Shown here: positions 47,901 through 61,700 of the stretch, in pieces
Layout of the letters: each line of letters begins with the position of its first letter
How positions within the stretch are numbered: position 1 is the first letter of the stretch
NCBI RefSeq assembly: GCF_029227915.1
Contig: NC_079876.1
Coordinates: 3,350,001-3,414,000 of the forward strand
From: Hydractinia symbiolongicarpus
Taxonomy: Eukaryota; Cnidaria; Hydrozoa; Anthoathecata; Hydractiniidae
Reading direction: 5' to 3'
Length of the DNA stretch: 64,000 nucleotides
Notes under the pieces: generated by a model
What the model saw: only the letters and a program-made list of their open reading frames with translations
Database searches by the model: none
Told to the model about the DNA's origin: nothing
Program-made: the position numbers and the translations under genes

Positions 47901-50633
47901 AGGGTGTAAACTCATTTCCCGAACGATTTTTTAAATTATTATTTCACCACTAAAGCCCATGAGACTTGTAGTTTTTAAAAATGTTTTCATTTTTGATGAG
48001 ACGCTGAATGAAAGAAGTTTAAACGCCGGCAAACGAAAACCCGCGACTTCCCGTAAATCCCGGACTCGGCCCGTATAGTCAAAAGTATACAAAGAAAGTA
48101 CCCAGGGAGTAAACTCATTTCCTGAACGATTTTTTAAAATATTTTTTCACCACTAAAACGCATGAGACTTGTAGTTTTCAAAAATGTTTTCAATTTTGAT
48201 GAGACGCTGAATAAAAGAAGTTTAATCGCCGGCAATCGAAAACCCGCGATTTCCCGTAAATCCCGGGCTTGGCCCGTATAGTCGAATGTATACAAAGAAA
48301 GTACCCTGTGAGTAAACTCATTTCCCGAACGATTTTTTAAATTATTTTTTCACCACTAAAACGCATGAGACTTGTAGTTTTTAGAAATGTTTTCATTTTT
48401 GATGAGACGCCTAATGAAAGTGGTTTAATCGCCAGCAAACGAAAACCTGCGATTTCCCGTAAATCCCGGACACGGCCCGTATAGTCGAATGTATACAAAG
48501 AAAGTACCCAGTGAGTAAACTCATTTCCCGAACGATTTTTAAAATTATTTTTTCACCACTAAAACGCATGACACTTGTAGTTTTTAAAAATGTTTTCATT
48601 TTTGATGAGACGCTGAATAAAAGAAGTTTAATCGCCGGCAAACGAAAACCCGCCATTTCCCGTAAACCCCGGACTCGGCCCGCATAGTCAAAAGTATACA
48701 AAGAAAGTACCCAGGGAGTAAACTCATTTCCCGAACGATTTTTTAAATTATTTTTTCACCACTAAAACGCATGAGACTTGTAGTTTTTAAAAATGTTTTC
48801 ATTTTTGATGAGACGCTGAATAAAAGAAGTTTAATCGCCGGCAAACGAAAACCCGCAATTTCCCGTAAATCCCGGACTCGCCCCGTATAGTCAAAAATAT
48901 ACAAAGAAAGTACCCAGGGTGTAAACTCATTTCCCGAACGATTTTTTAAATTATTATTTCACCACTAAAGCCCATGAGACTTGTAGTTTTTAAAAATGTT
49001 TTCATTTTTGATGAGACGCTGAATGAAAGAAGTTTAAACGCCGGCAAACGAAAACCCGCGACTTCCCGTAAATCCCGGACTCGGCCCGTATAGTCAAAAG
49101 TATACAAAGAAAGTACCCAGGGAGTAAACTCATTTCCCGAACGATTTTTTAAAATATTTTTTCACCACTAAAACGCATGAGACTTGTAGTTTTTAAAAAT
49201 GTTTTCAATTTTGATGAGACGCTGAATAAAAGAAGTTTAATCGCCGGCAATCGAAAACCCGCGATTTCCCGTAAATCCCGGGCTTGGCCCGTATAGTCGA
49301 ATGTATACAAAGAAAGTACCCTGTGAGTAAACTCATTTCCCGAACGATTTTTTAAATTATTTTTTCACCACTAAAACGCATGAGACTTGTAGTTTTTAGA
49401 AATGTTTTCATTTTTGATGAGACGCCTAATGAAAGTGGTTTAATCGCCAGCAAACGAAAACCTGCGATTTCCCGTAAATCCCGGACACGGCCCGTATAGT
49501 CGAATGTATACAAAGAAAGTACCCTGTGAGTAAACTCATTTCCAAAACGATTTTTTAAATTATTTTTTTACCACTAAAACGCATGAGACTTGTAGTTTTC
49601 AGAAATGTTTTCATTTTTGATGAGACGCCTAATGAAAGTTGGTTAATCGCCAGCAAACGAAAACCTGCGATTTCCCGTAAATCCCGGACACGGCCCGTAT
49701 AGTCAAAAGTATACAAAAAAGTACCCTGGGAGGAAACTCATTTCCCGAACGATTTTTTAAATTATTTTTTCACCACTAAAACGCATGAGACTTGTAGTTT
49801 TCAGAAATGTTTTCATTTTTGATGAGACGTTTAATGAAAGTGGTTTAATCGCCAGCAAACGAAAACCTGCGATTTCCCGTAAATCCCGGGCTTGGCCCGT
49901 GTAGTCGAATGTATACAAAGAAAGTACCCTGTGAGTAAACTCATTTCCAAAAACGATTTTTTAAATTATCTTTTCAACACTAAAACGCATGAGACTTGTA
50001 GTTTTCAAAAATGTTTTCATTTTTGATGAGACGCTGAATAAAAGAAGTTTAATCGCCGGCAAACGAAAACCCGCCATTTCCCGTACACACCGGACTCGGT
50101 CTGTATAATCAAAAGTATACAAAGAAAGTACCCAGGGAGTAAACTCATTTCCCGAACGATTATTTAAATTATTTTTTCACCACTAAAACGCATGGGACTT
50201 GTAGTTTTCAAAAATGTTTTCATTTTTGATGAGACGCTGAATGAAAGAAAATTAATCGCCAGCAAACGAAAACCTGCGATTTCCCGTAAATCCCGGACTC
50301 GGCCCGTATAGTCAAAAGTATACAAAGAAAGTACCCAGGGTGTAAACTCATTTCCCGAACTATTTTTTAAATTATTATTTCACCACTAAAGCCCATGAGA
50401 CTTGTAGTTTTTAAAAATGTTTCCATTTTTGATGAGAGGCTGAATAAAAGAAGTTTAATCGCCGGCAAACGAAAACCCGCGACTTCCCGTAAATCCCGGA
50501 CTTGGCCCGTATAGTCAAAAGCATACAAAGAAAGTACCCAGGGAGTAAACTCATTTCCCGAACGATTTTTTAATTTATTTTTTCACCACTAAAACGCATG
50601 AGACTTGTAGTTTTCAAAAATGTTTTCATTTTT
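44945..50633 (+). repeat. 28-monomer superunit, copy A (about 5.7 kb)
   Basis: Copy B follows in tandem. Offsets between matching markers are 5,684 at the start, 5,683 from about 45,356 to 46,990 (cgacggcaaacg 45791/51474; gatgaaacgc 46371/52054; gtacac 46835/52518), then 6,090 (acccagggtg 47491/53581; gatgagacgcc 48401/54491), then 5,075 (49501/54576; ctgtataatc 50101/55176; gaggctg 50436/55511). Homology to copy B ends near 50,640, exactly where copy B starts. This copy carries an extra 1,015-bp duplication. Confidence 0.88.
47560..49590 (+). repeat. 1,015-bp (5-monomer) tandem duplication inside superunit A
   Basis: The private variant cggcccgcatag is at 47,661 and 48,676, exactly 5 x 203 bp apart, and the monomers cgccccgtatag, tttaaacgcc and ttagaaatg follow at the same offset. 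Superunit B holds only one copy (near 53,751). The superunit offset drops from 6,090 to 5,075 across this point, which equals one 1,015-bp unit. Confidence 0.87.
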
Positions 50634-50819
50634 GATGAGACGCTGAATAAAAGCAGTTTAATCGCCGGTAAACGAAAACCCGCCAAATCCCGTAAACGCC
50701 GGACTCGGCCCGTATAGTCAAAAGTATACAGAGAAATTACCCAGGGAGTAAACTCATTTTCCGAACGATTTTTTAAATTATTTTCTCACCACTACAACGC
50801 ATGAGACTTATAGTTTTTA

Positions 50820-51039
50820 AAAATGTTTTCATTTTTGATGAAACGCTGAATAAAAGAAGTTTAATCGCCGGCAAACGAAAACCCGCGATTTCCCGTAAAT
50901 CCCGGCTTGGCCCGTATAGTCAAAAGTATACAAAGAAGGTACCCAGGGAGTAAACTCATTTCCCGAACGATTTTTTAAATAATTTTTTCACCACTAAAAC
51001 GCATGAGACTTGTAGTTTTCAAAAATGTTTTCATTTTTG
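50820..51039 (+). repeat. Replaced monomer in superunit B (candidate gene conversion)
   Basis: Copy A at the homologous place (45,153-45,355) has aaagcagtttaatcg, cggtaaacg and ccattttccg. Copy B instead has gatgaaacgctg, cggcaaacg and the one-base-shorter cccggcttggcccg with gaaggtaccc. That type occurs elsewhere, for example near 29,690-29,780. The surrounding monomers are unchanged, and the offset shifts only by the single lost base (5,684 to 5,683). Confidence 0.7.
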
Positions 51040-52260
51040 ATGAGACGCTGAATAAAAGCAGTTTAATCGCCGGTAAACGAAAACCCGCCATTTTCCGTAA
51101 ACCCCGGACTCGGCCCGTATAGTCAAAAGTATACAAAGAAATTACCCAGGGAGTAAACTCATTTCCCGAACGATTTTTTAAATTATTTTTTTACCACTAA
51201 AACGCATGAGACTTGTAGTTTTCAAAAATGTTTTCATTTTTGATGAGACGCTGAATAAAAGCAGTTTAATCGCCGGTAAACGAAAACCCGCCATTTCCCG
51301 TAAACCCCGGACTCGGCCCGTATAGTCAAAAGTATACAAAGAAATTACCCAGGGAGTAAACTCATTTTCCGAACGATTTTTTAAATTATTTTCTCACCAC
51401 TACAACGCATGAGACTTACAGTTTTTAAAAATGTTTTCATTTTTGATGAGACGCTGAATAAAAGAAGTTTAATCGACGGCAAACGAAAACCCGCCATTTC
51501 CCGTAAATCCCGGGATTGGCCCGTATAGTCGAATGTATACAAAGAAAGTACCCAGGGAGTAAACTCATTTCCCGAACGATTTTTTAAATTTTTTTTTCAC
51601 CACTAAAACGCATGAGACTTGTAGTTTTCAAAAATGTTTTCATTTTTGATGAGACGGTTAATGAAAGAAGTTTAATCGCCGGCAATCGAAAACCCGCGAT
51701 TTCCCGTAAATCCCGGGCTTGGCCCGTATAGTCGAATGTATACAAAGAAAGTACCCTGTGAGTAAACTCATTTCCCGAACGATTTTTTAAATTATTTTTT
51801 CACCACTAAAACGCATGAGACTTGTAGTTTTCAGAAATGTTTACATTTTTGATGAGACGCCTAATGAAAGTGGTTTAATCGCCAGCAAACGAAAACCCGC
51901 GATTTCCCGTAAATCCCGGGCTTGGCCCGTATAGTCGAATGTATACAAAGAAAGTACCCTGTGAGTAAACTCATTTCCAAAACGATTTTTTAAATTATTA
52001 TTTCACCACTAAAGCCCATGAGACTTGTAGTTTTTAAAAATGTTTTCATTTTTGATGAAACGCTGAATAAAAGAAATTTAATCGCCAGCAAACGAAAACC
52101 TGCGATTTCCCGTAAATCCCGGACACGGCCCGTATAGTCAAAAGTATACAAAAAAGTACCCTGGGAGGAAACTCATTTCCCGAACGATTTTTTAAATTAT
52201 TTTTTCACCACTAAAACGCATGAGACTTGTAGTTTTCAGAAATGTTTTCATTTTTGATGA

Positions 52261-53074
52261 GACGCTTAATGAAAGTGGTTTAATCGCCGGCAAACGAAAA
52301 CCTGCGATTTCCCGTAAATCCCGGGCTTGGCCCGTGTAGTCGAATGTATACAAAGAAAGTACCCTGTGAGTAAACTCATTTCCAAAAACGATTTTTTAAA
52401 TTATCTTTTCAACACTAAAACGCATGAGACTTGTAGTTTTCAAAAATGTTTTCATTTTTGATGAGACGCTGAATAAAAGAAGTTTAATCGCCGGCAAACG
52501 AAAACACGCCATTTCCCGTACACACCGGACTCGGTCCGTATAATCAAAAGTATACAAAGAAAGTACCCAGGGAGTAAACTCATTTCCCGAACGATTTTTT
52601 AAATTATTTTTTCACCACTAAAACGCATGGGACTTGTAGTTTTCAAAAATGTTTTCATTTTTGATGAGACGCTTAATGAAAGTGGTTTAATCGCCGGCAA
52701 ACGAAAACCTGCGATTTCCCGTAAATCCCGGGCTTGGCCCGTGTAGTCGAATGTATACAAAGAAAGTACCCTGTGAGTAAACTCATTTCCAAAAACGATT
52801 TTTTAAATTATCTTTTCAACACTAAAACGCATGAGACTTGTAGTTTTCAAAAATGTTTTCATTTTTGATGAGACGCTGAATAAAAGAAGTTTAATCGCCG
52901 GCAAACGAAAACACGCCATTTCCCGTACACACCGGACTCGGTCCGTATAATCAAAAGTATACAAAGAAAGTACCCAGGGAGTAAACTCATTTCCCGAACG
53001 ATTTTTTAAATTATTTTTTCACCACTAAAACGCATGGGACTTGTAGTTTTCAAAAATGTTTTCATTTTTGATGA
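52261..53074 (+). repeat. 407-bp (2-monomer) tandem duplication in superunit B
   Basis: The pair of monomers from gacgcttaatgaaagtgg at 52,261 recurs at 52,668. Both copies share the private variants gaaaacacgccattt, cgtacacaccgg, cggtccgtataatc and tttcaacactaaaac, and I see no difference between them. One monomer is 204 bp because of an extra A in ccaaaaacg, which gives 407. The superunit offset changes from 5,683 to 6,090 at this point, exactly 407. Confidence 0.93.
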
Positions 53075-55710
53075 GACGCTGAATGAAAGAAAATTAATCG
53101 CCAGCAAACGAAAACCTGCGATTTCCCGTAAATCCCGGACTCGGCCCGTATAGTCAAAAGTATACAAAGAAAGTACCCAGGGTGTAAACTCATTTCCCGA
53201 ACTATTTTTTAAATTATTATTTCACCACTAAAGCCCATGAGACTTGTAGTTTTTAAAAATGTTTCCATTTTTGATGAGACGCTGAATAAAAGAAGTTTAA
53301 TCGCCGGCAAACGAAAACCCGCGACTTCCCGTAAATCCCGGACTTGGCCCGTATAGTCAAAAGCATACAAAGAAAGTACCCAGGGAGTAAACTCATTTCC
53401 CGAACGATTTTTTAATTTATATTTTCACCACTAAAACGCATGAGACTTGTAGTTTTCAAAAATGTTTTCATTTTTGATGAGACGCTGAATGAAAGAAGTT
53501 TAATCGCCGGCAAACGAAAACCTGCGATTTCCCGTAAATCCCGGACTCGGCCCGTATAGTCAAAAGTATACAAAGAAAGTACCCAGGGTGTAAACTCACT
53601 TTCCGAACGATTTTTTAAATTATTTTTTCACCACTAAAACGCATGACACTTGTAGTTTTTAAAAATGTTTTCATTTTTGATGAGACGCTGAATAAAAGAA
53701 GTTTAATCGCCGGCAAACGAAAACCCGCCATTTCCCGTAAACCCCGGACTCGGCCCGCATAGTCAAAAGTATACAAAGAAAGTACCCAGGGAGTAAACTC
53801 ATTTCCCGAACGATTTTTTAAATTATTTTTTCACCACTAAAACGCATGAGACTTGTAGTTTTTAAAAATGTTTTCATTTTTGATGAGACGCTGAATAAAA
53901 GAAGTTTAATCGCCGGCAAACGAAAACCCGCAATTTCCCGTAAATCCCGGACTCGCCCCGTATAGTCAAAAATATACAAAGAAAGTACCCAGGGTGTAAA
54001 CTCATTTCCCGAACGATTTTTTAAATTATTATTTCACCACTAAAGCCCATGAGACTTGTAGTTTTTAAAAATGTTTTCATTTTTGATGAGACGCTGAATG
54101 AAAGAAGTTTAAACGCCGGCAAACGAAAACCCGCGACTTCCCGTAAATCCCGGACTCGGCCCGTATAGTCAAAAGTATACAAAGAAAGTACCCAGGGAGT
54201 AAACTCATTTCCCGAACGATTTTTTAAAATATTTTTTCACCACTAAAACGCATGAGACTTGTAGTTTTCAAAAATGTTTTCAATTTTGATGAGACGCTGA
54301 ATAAAAGAAGTTTAATCGCCGGCAATCGAAAACCCGCGATTTCCCGTAAATCCCGGGCTTGGCCCGTATAGTCGAATGTATACAAAGAAAGTACCCTGTG
54401 AGTAACCTCATTTCCGGAACGATTTTTTAAATTATTTTTTCACCACTAAAACGCATGAGACTTGTAGTTTTTAGAAATGTTTTCATTTTTGATGAGACGC
54501 CTAATGAAAGTGGTTTAATCGCCAGCAAACGAAAACCTGCGATTTCCCGTAAATCCCGGACACGGCCCGTATAGTCGAATGTATACAAAGAAAGTACCCT
54601 GTGAGTAAACTCATTTCCAAAACGATTTTTTAAATTATTTTTTCACCACTAAAACGCATGAGACTTGTAGTTTTCAGAAATGTTTTCATTTTTGATGAGA
54701 CGCCTAATGAAAGTGGGTTAATCGCCAGCAAACGAAAACCTGCGATTTCCCGTAAATCCCGGACACAGCCCGTATAGTCAAAAGTATACAAAAAAGTACC
54801 CTGGGAGGAAACTCATTTCCCGAACGATTTTTTAAATTATTTTTTCACCACTAAAACGCATGAGACTTGTAGTTTTCAGAAATGTTTTCATTTTTGATGA
54901 GACGCTTAATGAAAGTGGTTTAATCGCCAGCAAACGAAAACCTGCGATTTCCCCTAAATCCCGGGCTTGGCCCGTGTAGTCGAATGTATACAAAGAAAGT
55001 ACCCTGTGAGTAAACTCATTTCCAAAAACGATTTTTTAAATTATCTTTTCAACACTAAAACGCATGAGACTTGTAGTTTTCAAAAATGTTTTCATTTTTG
55101 ATGAGACGCTGAATAAAAGAAGTTTAATCGCCGGCAAACGAAAACCCGCCATTTCCCGTACACACCGGACTCGGTCTGTATAATCAAAAGTATACAAAGA
55201 AAGTACCCAGGGAGTAAACTCATTTCCCGAACGATTATTTAAATTATTTTTTCACCACTAAAACGCATGGGACTTGTAGTTTTCAAAAATGTTTTCATTT
55301 TTGATGAGACGCTGAATGAAAGAAAATTAATCGCCAGCAAACGAAAACCTGCGATTTCCCGTAAATCCCGGACTCGGCCCGTATAGTCAAAAGTATACAA
55401 AGAAAGTACCCAGGGTGTAAACTCATTTCCCGAACTATTTTTTAAATTATTATTTCACCACTAAAGCCCATAAGACTTGTAGTTTTTAAAAATGTTTCCA
55501 TTTTTGATGAGAGGCTGAATAAAAGAAGTTTAATCGCCGGCAAACGAAAACCCGCGACTTCCCGTAAATCCCGGACTTGGCCCGTATAGTCAAAAGCATA
55601 CAAAGAAAGTACCCAGGGAGTAAACTCATTTCCCGAACGATTTTTTAATTTATATTTTCACCACTAAAACGCATGAGACTTGTAGTTTTCAAAAATGTTT
55701 TCATTTTTGA

Positions 55711-58700
55711 TGAGACGCTGAATAAAAGAAGTTTAATCGCCGGCAAACGAAAACCTGCGATTTCCCGTAAATCCCAGACTCGGCCCGTATAGTCAAAAGT
55801 ATACAAAGAAAGTACCCAGGGTGTAAACTCACTTCCCGAACGATTTTTTAAATTATTTTTTCACCACTAAAACGCATGACACTTGTAATTTTTAAAAATG
55901 TTTTCATTTTTGATGAGACGCTGAATAAAAGAAGTTTAATCGCCGGCAAACGAAAACCCGCCATTTCCCGTAAACCCCGGACTCGGCCCGCATAGTCAAA
56001 AGTATACAAAGAAAGTACCCAGGGAGTAAACTCATTTCCCGAACGATTTTTTAAATTATTTTTTCACCACTAAAACGCATGAGACTTGTAGTTTTTAAAA
56101 ATGTTTTCATTTTTGATGAGACGCTGAATAAAAGAAGTTTAATCGCCGGCAAACGAAAACCCGCAATTTCCCGTAAATCCCGGACTCAGCCCGTATAGTC
56201 AAAAGTATACAAAGGAAGTACCCAGGGTGTAAACTCATTTCCCGAACGATTTTTTAAATTATTATTTCACCACTAAAGCCCATGAGACTTGTAGTTTTTA
56301 AAAATGTTTTCATTTTGGATGAGACGCTGAATAAAAGAAGTTTAAACGCCGGCAAACGAAAACCCACGACTTCCCGTAAATCCCGGACTCGGCCCGTATA
56401 GTCAAAAGTATACAAAGAAAGTACCCAGGGAGTAAACTCATTTCCCGAACGATTTTTTAAATTATTATTTCACCACTAAAACCCATGAGACTTGTAGTTT
56501 TTAAAAATGTTTTCATTTTTGATGAGACGCTGAATAAAAGATGTTTAATCGCCGGCAAACGAAAACCCGCCATTTCCCGTAAACCCTGGAGTCGGCCCGT
56601 ATAATCAAAAGCATACAAAGAAAGTACCCAGGGTGTAAACTCATTTCCCTAACGATTTTTTAAATTATGTTTTCACCACTAAAGCCCATGAGACTTGTAG
56701 TTTTTAAAAATGTTTTCATTTTTGATGAGACGCTGAATAAAAGAAATTTAATCGCCAGCAAACGAAAACCTGCGATTTCCCGTAAATCCCGGACACGGCC
56801 CGTATAGTCAAAAGTATACAAAAAAGTACCCTGGGAGGAAACTCATTTCCCGAACGATTTTTTAAATTATTTTTTCACCACTAAAACGCATGAGACTTGT
56901 AGTTTTCAGAAATGTTTTCATTTTTGATGAGACGCTTAATGAAAGTGGTTTAATCGCCGGCAAACGAAAACCTGCGATTTCCCGTAAATCCCGGGCTTGG
57001 CCCGTATAGTCGAATGTATACAAAGAAAGTACCCTGTGAGTAAACTCATTTCCAAAACGATTTTTTAAATTATTACTTCACCACTAAAGCCCATAAGACT
57101 TGTAGTTTTTAAAAATGTTTTCATTTTTGATGAGACGCTGAATAAAAGAAATTTAATCGCCAGCAAACGAAAACCTGCGATTTCCCGTAAATCCCGGACA
57201 CGGCCCGTATAATCAAAAGTATACAAAGAAAGTACCCAGGGAGTAAACTCATTTCCCGAACGATTTTTTAAATTATTTTTTCACCACTAAAACGCATGGG
57301 ACTTGTAGTTTTCAAAAATGTTTTCATTTTTGATGAGACGCTGAATGAAAGAAAATTAATCGCCAGCAAACGAAAACCTGCGATTTCCCGTAAATCCCGG
57401 ATTCGGCCCGTATAGTCAAAAGTATACAAAGAAAGTACCCAGGGTGTAAACTCATTTCCCGAACTATTTTTTAAATTATTATTTCACCACTAAAGTCCAT
57501 GAGACTTGTAGTTTTTAAAAATGTTTCCATTTTTGATGAGACGCTGAATAAAAGAAGTTTAATCGCCGGCAAACGAAAAACCGCGACTTCCCGTAAATCC
57601 CGGACTCGGCCCATATAGTCAAAAGCATACAAAGAAAGTACCCAGGGAGTAAACTCATTTCCCGAACGATTTTTTAATTTATATTTTCACCACTAAAACG
57701 CATGAGACTTGTAGTTTTCAAAAATGTTTTCATTTTTGATGAGACGCTGAATAAAAGAAGTTTAATCGCCGGCAAACGAAAACCTGCGATTTCCCGTAAA
57801 TCCCGGACTCAGCCCGTATAGTCAAAAGTATACAAAGAAAGTACCCAGGGTGTAAACTCACTTCCCGAACGATTTTTTAAATTATTTTTTCACCACTAAA
57901 ACGCATGACACTTGTAGTTTTTAAAAATGTTTTCATTTTTGATGAGACGCTGAATAAAAGAAGTTTAATCGCCGGCAAACGAAAACCCGCCATTTCCCGT
58001 AAACCCCGGACTCGGCCCGCATAGTCAAAAGTATACAAAGAAAGTACCCAGGGAGTAAACTCATTTCCCGAACGATTTTTTAAATTATTTTTTCACCACT
58101 AAAACTCATGACACTTGTAGTTTTTAAAAATGTTTTCATTTTTGATGAGACGCTGAATAAAAGAAGTTTAATCGCCGGCAAACGAAAACCCGCAATTTCA
58201 CGTAAATCCCGGACTCGGCCCGTATAGTCAAAAGTATACAAAGAAAGTACCCAGGGTGTAAACTCATTTCCCGAACGATTTTTTAAATTATTATTTCACC
58301 ACTAAAGCCCATGAGACTTGTAGTTTTTAAAAATGTTTTCATTTTTGATGAGACGCTGAATAAAAGAAGTTTAAACGCCGGCAAACGAAAACCCGCGACT
58401 TCCCGTAAATCCCGGACTCGGCCCGTATAGTCAAAAGTATACAAAGAAAGTACCCAGGGAGTAAACTCATTTCCCGAACGATTTTTTAAAATATTTTTTC
58501 ACCACTAAAACGCATGAGACTTGTAGTTTTCAAAAATGTTTTCAATTTTGATGAGACGTTGAATAAAAGAAGTTTAATCGCCGGCAAACGAAAACCTGCG
58601 ATTTCCCGTAAATCCCGGACTCGGCCCGTATAGTAAAGAAAGTACCCGGGATGTAAACTCATTTTCCGAACGATTTTTTAAATTATTATTTCACCACTAA

Positions 58701-61700
58701 AACCCATGAGACTTGTAGTTTTTAAAAATGTTTTCATTTTTGATGAGACGCTGAATAAAAGATGTTTAATCGCCGGCAAACGAAAACCCGCCATTTCCCG
58801 TAAACCCTGGAGTCGGCCCGTATAATAAAAAGCATACAAAGAAAGTACCCAGGGAGTAAACTCATTTCCCTAACGATTTTTTAAATTATTTTTTCACCAC
58901 TAAAACGCATGAGACTTGTAGTTTTCAGAAATGTTTTCATTTTTGATGAGACGCCTAATGAAAGTGGTTTAATCGCCAGCAAACGAAAACCCGCGATTTC
59001 CCGTAAATCCCGGGCTTGGCCCGTATAGTCGAATGTATACAAAGAAAGTACCCTGTGAGTAAACTCATTTCCAAAACGATTTTTTAAATTATTTTTTCAC
59101 CACTAAAGCCCATGAGACTTGTAGTTTTTAAAAATGTTTTTATTTTTGATGAGACGCTGAATAAAAGAAATTTAATCGCCAGCAAACGAAAACCTGCGAT
59201 TTCCCGTAAATCCCGGGCTTGGCCCGTGTAGTCGAATGTATACAAAGAAAGTACCCTGTGAGTAAACTCATTTCCAAAAACGATTTTTTAAATTATCTTT
59301 TCAACACTAAAACGCATGAGACTTGTAGTTTTCAAAAATGTTTTCATTTTTGATGAGACGCTGAATAAAAGAAGTTTAATCGCCGGCAAACGAAAACCCG
59401 CCATTTCCCGTACACACCGGACTCGGTCCGTATAATCAAAAGTATACAAAGAAAGTACCCAGAGAGTAAACTAATTTCCCGAACGATTTTTTAAATTATT
59501 TTTTCACCACTAAAACGCCTGGGACTTGTAGTTTTCAAAAATGTTTTCATTTTTGATGAGACGCTGAATGAAAGAAAATTAATCGCCAGCAAACGAAAAC
59601 CTGCGATTTCCCGTAAATCCCGGACTCGGCCCGTATAGTCAAAAGTATACAAAGAAAGTACCCAGGGTGTAAACTCATTTCCCGAACTATTTTTTAAATT
59701 ATTATTTCACCACTAAAGCCCATGAGACTTGTAGTTTTTAAAAATGTTTCCATTTTTGATGAGACGCTGAATAAAAGAAGTTTACTCGCCGGCAAACGAA
59801 AACCCGCGACTTCCCGTAAATCCCGGACTCGGCCCGTATAGTCAAAAGCATACAAAGAAAGTACCCAGGGAGTAAACTCATTTCCCGAACGATTTTTTAA
59901 ATTATTTTTTCACCACTAAAACGCATGAGACTTGTAGTTTTCAGAAATGTTTTCATTTTTGATGAGACGCCTAATGAAAGTGGTTTAATCGCCAGCAAAC
60001 GAAAACCCGCGATTTCCCGTAAATCCCGGGCTTGGCCCGTATAGTCGAATGTATACAAAGAAAGTACCCTGTGAGTAAACTCATTTCCAAAACGATTTTT
60101 TAAATTATTTTTTCACCACTAAAGCCCATGAGACTTGTAGTTTTTAAAAATGTTTTCATTTTTGATGAGACGCTGAATAAAAGAAATTTAATCGCCAGCA
60201 AACGAAAACCTGCGATTTCCCGTAAATCCCGGACACGGCCCGTATAGTCAAAAGTATACAAAAAAGTACCCTGGGAGGAAACTCATTTCCCGAACGATTT
60301 TTTAAATTATTTTTTCACCACTAAAACGCATGACACTTGTAGTTTTTAAAAATGTTTTCATTTTTGATGAGACGCTGAATAAAAGAAGTTTAATCGCCGG
60401 CAAACGAAAACCCGCAATTTCCCGTAAATCCCGGACTCGGCCCGTATAGTCGAATGTATACAAAGAAAGTACCCTGTGAGTAAACTCATTTCCAAAACGA
60501 TTTTTTAAATTATTTTTTCACCACTAAAGCCCATGAGACTTGTAGTTTTTAAAAATGTTTTCATTTTTGATAAGACGCTGAATAAAAGAAATTTAATCGC
60601 CAGCAAACGAAAACCTGCGATTTCCCGTAAATCCCGGACACGGCCCGTATAGTCAAAAGTATACAAAAAAGTACCCTGGGAGGAAACTCATTTCCCGAAC
60701 GATTTTTTAAATTATTTTTTCACCACTAAAACGCATGAGACTTGTAGTTTTCAGAAATGTTTTCATTTTTGATGAGACGCTTAATGAAAGTGGTTTAATC
60801 GCCGGCAAACGAAAACCTGCGATTTCCCGTAAATCCCGGGCTTGGCCCGTGTAGTCGAATGTATACAAAGAAAGTACCCTGTGAGTAAACTCATTTCCAA
60901 AAACGATTTTTTAAATTATCTTTTCAACACTAAAACGCATGAGACTTGTAGTTTTCAAAAATGTTTTCATTTTTGATGAGACGCTGAATAAAAGAAGTTT
61001 AATCGCCGGCAAACGAAAACCCGCCATTTCCCGTACACACCGGACTCGGTCCGTATAATCAAAAGTATACAAAGAAAGTACCCAGGGAGTAAACTCATTT
61101 CCCGAACGATTTTTTAAATTATTTTTTCACCACTAAAACGCATGAGACTTGTAGTTTTCAGAAATGTTTTCATTTTTGATGAGACGCCTAATGAAAGTGG
61201 TTTAATCGCCAGCAAACGAAAACCCGCGATTTCCCGTAAATCCCGGGCTTGGCCCGTATAGTCGAATGTATTCAAAGAAAGTACCCTGTGAGTAAACTCA
61301 TTTCCAAAACGATTTTTTAAATTATTTTTTCACCACTAATGCCCATGAGACTTGTAGTTTTTAAAAATGTTTTCATTTTTGATGAGACGCTGAATAAAAG
61401 AAATTTAATCGCCAGCAAACGAAAACCTGCGATTTCCCGTAAATCCCGGACACGGCCCGTATAGTCAAAAGTATACAAAAAAGTACCCTGGGAGGAAACT
61501 CATTTCCCGAACGATTTTTTAAATTATTTTTTCACCACTAAAACGCATGACACTTGTAGTTTTTAAAAATGTTTTCATTTTTGATGAGACGCTGAATAAA
61601 AGAAGTTTAATCGCCGGCAAACGAAAACCCGCCATTTCCCGTAAACCCCGGACTCGGCCCGCATAGTCAAAAGTATACAAAGAAAGTACCCAGGGAGTAA

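Larger units (their letters stand above)
50634..55710 (+). repeat. 28-monomer superunit, copy B (about 5.1 kb)
   Basis: Monomer order matches copy A except for three changes. A 407-bp two-monomer tandem duplication (52,261-53,074) is added, the 1,015-bp duplication of copy A is absent, and one monomer near 50,841 has been replaced by another type. The length predicted from copy A is 5,684 + 407 - 1,015 = 5,076, placing the end near 55,710. The match is in fact lost at about there. Confidence 0.87.
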
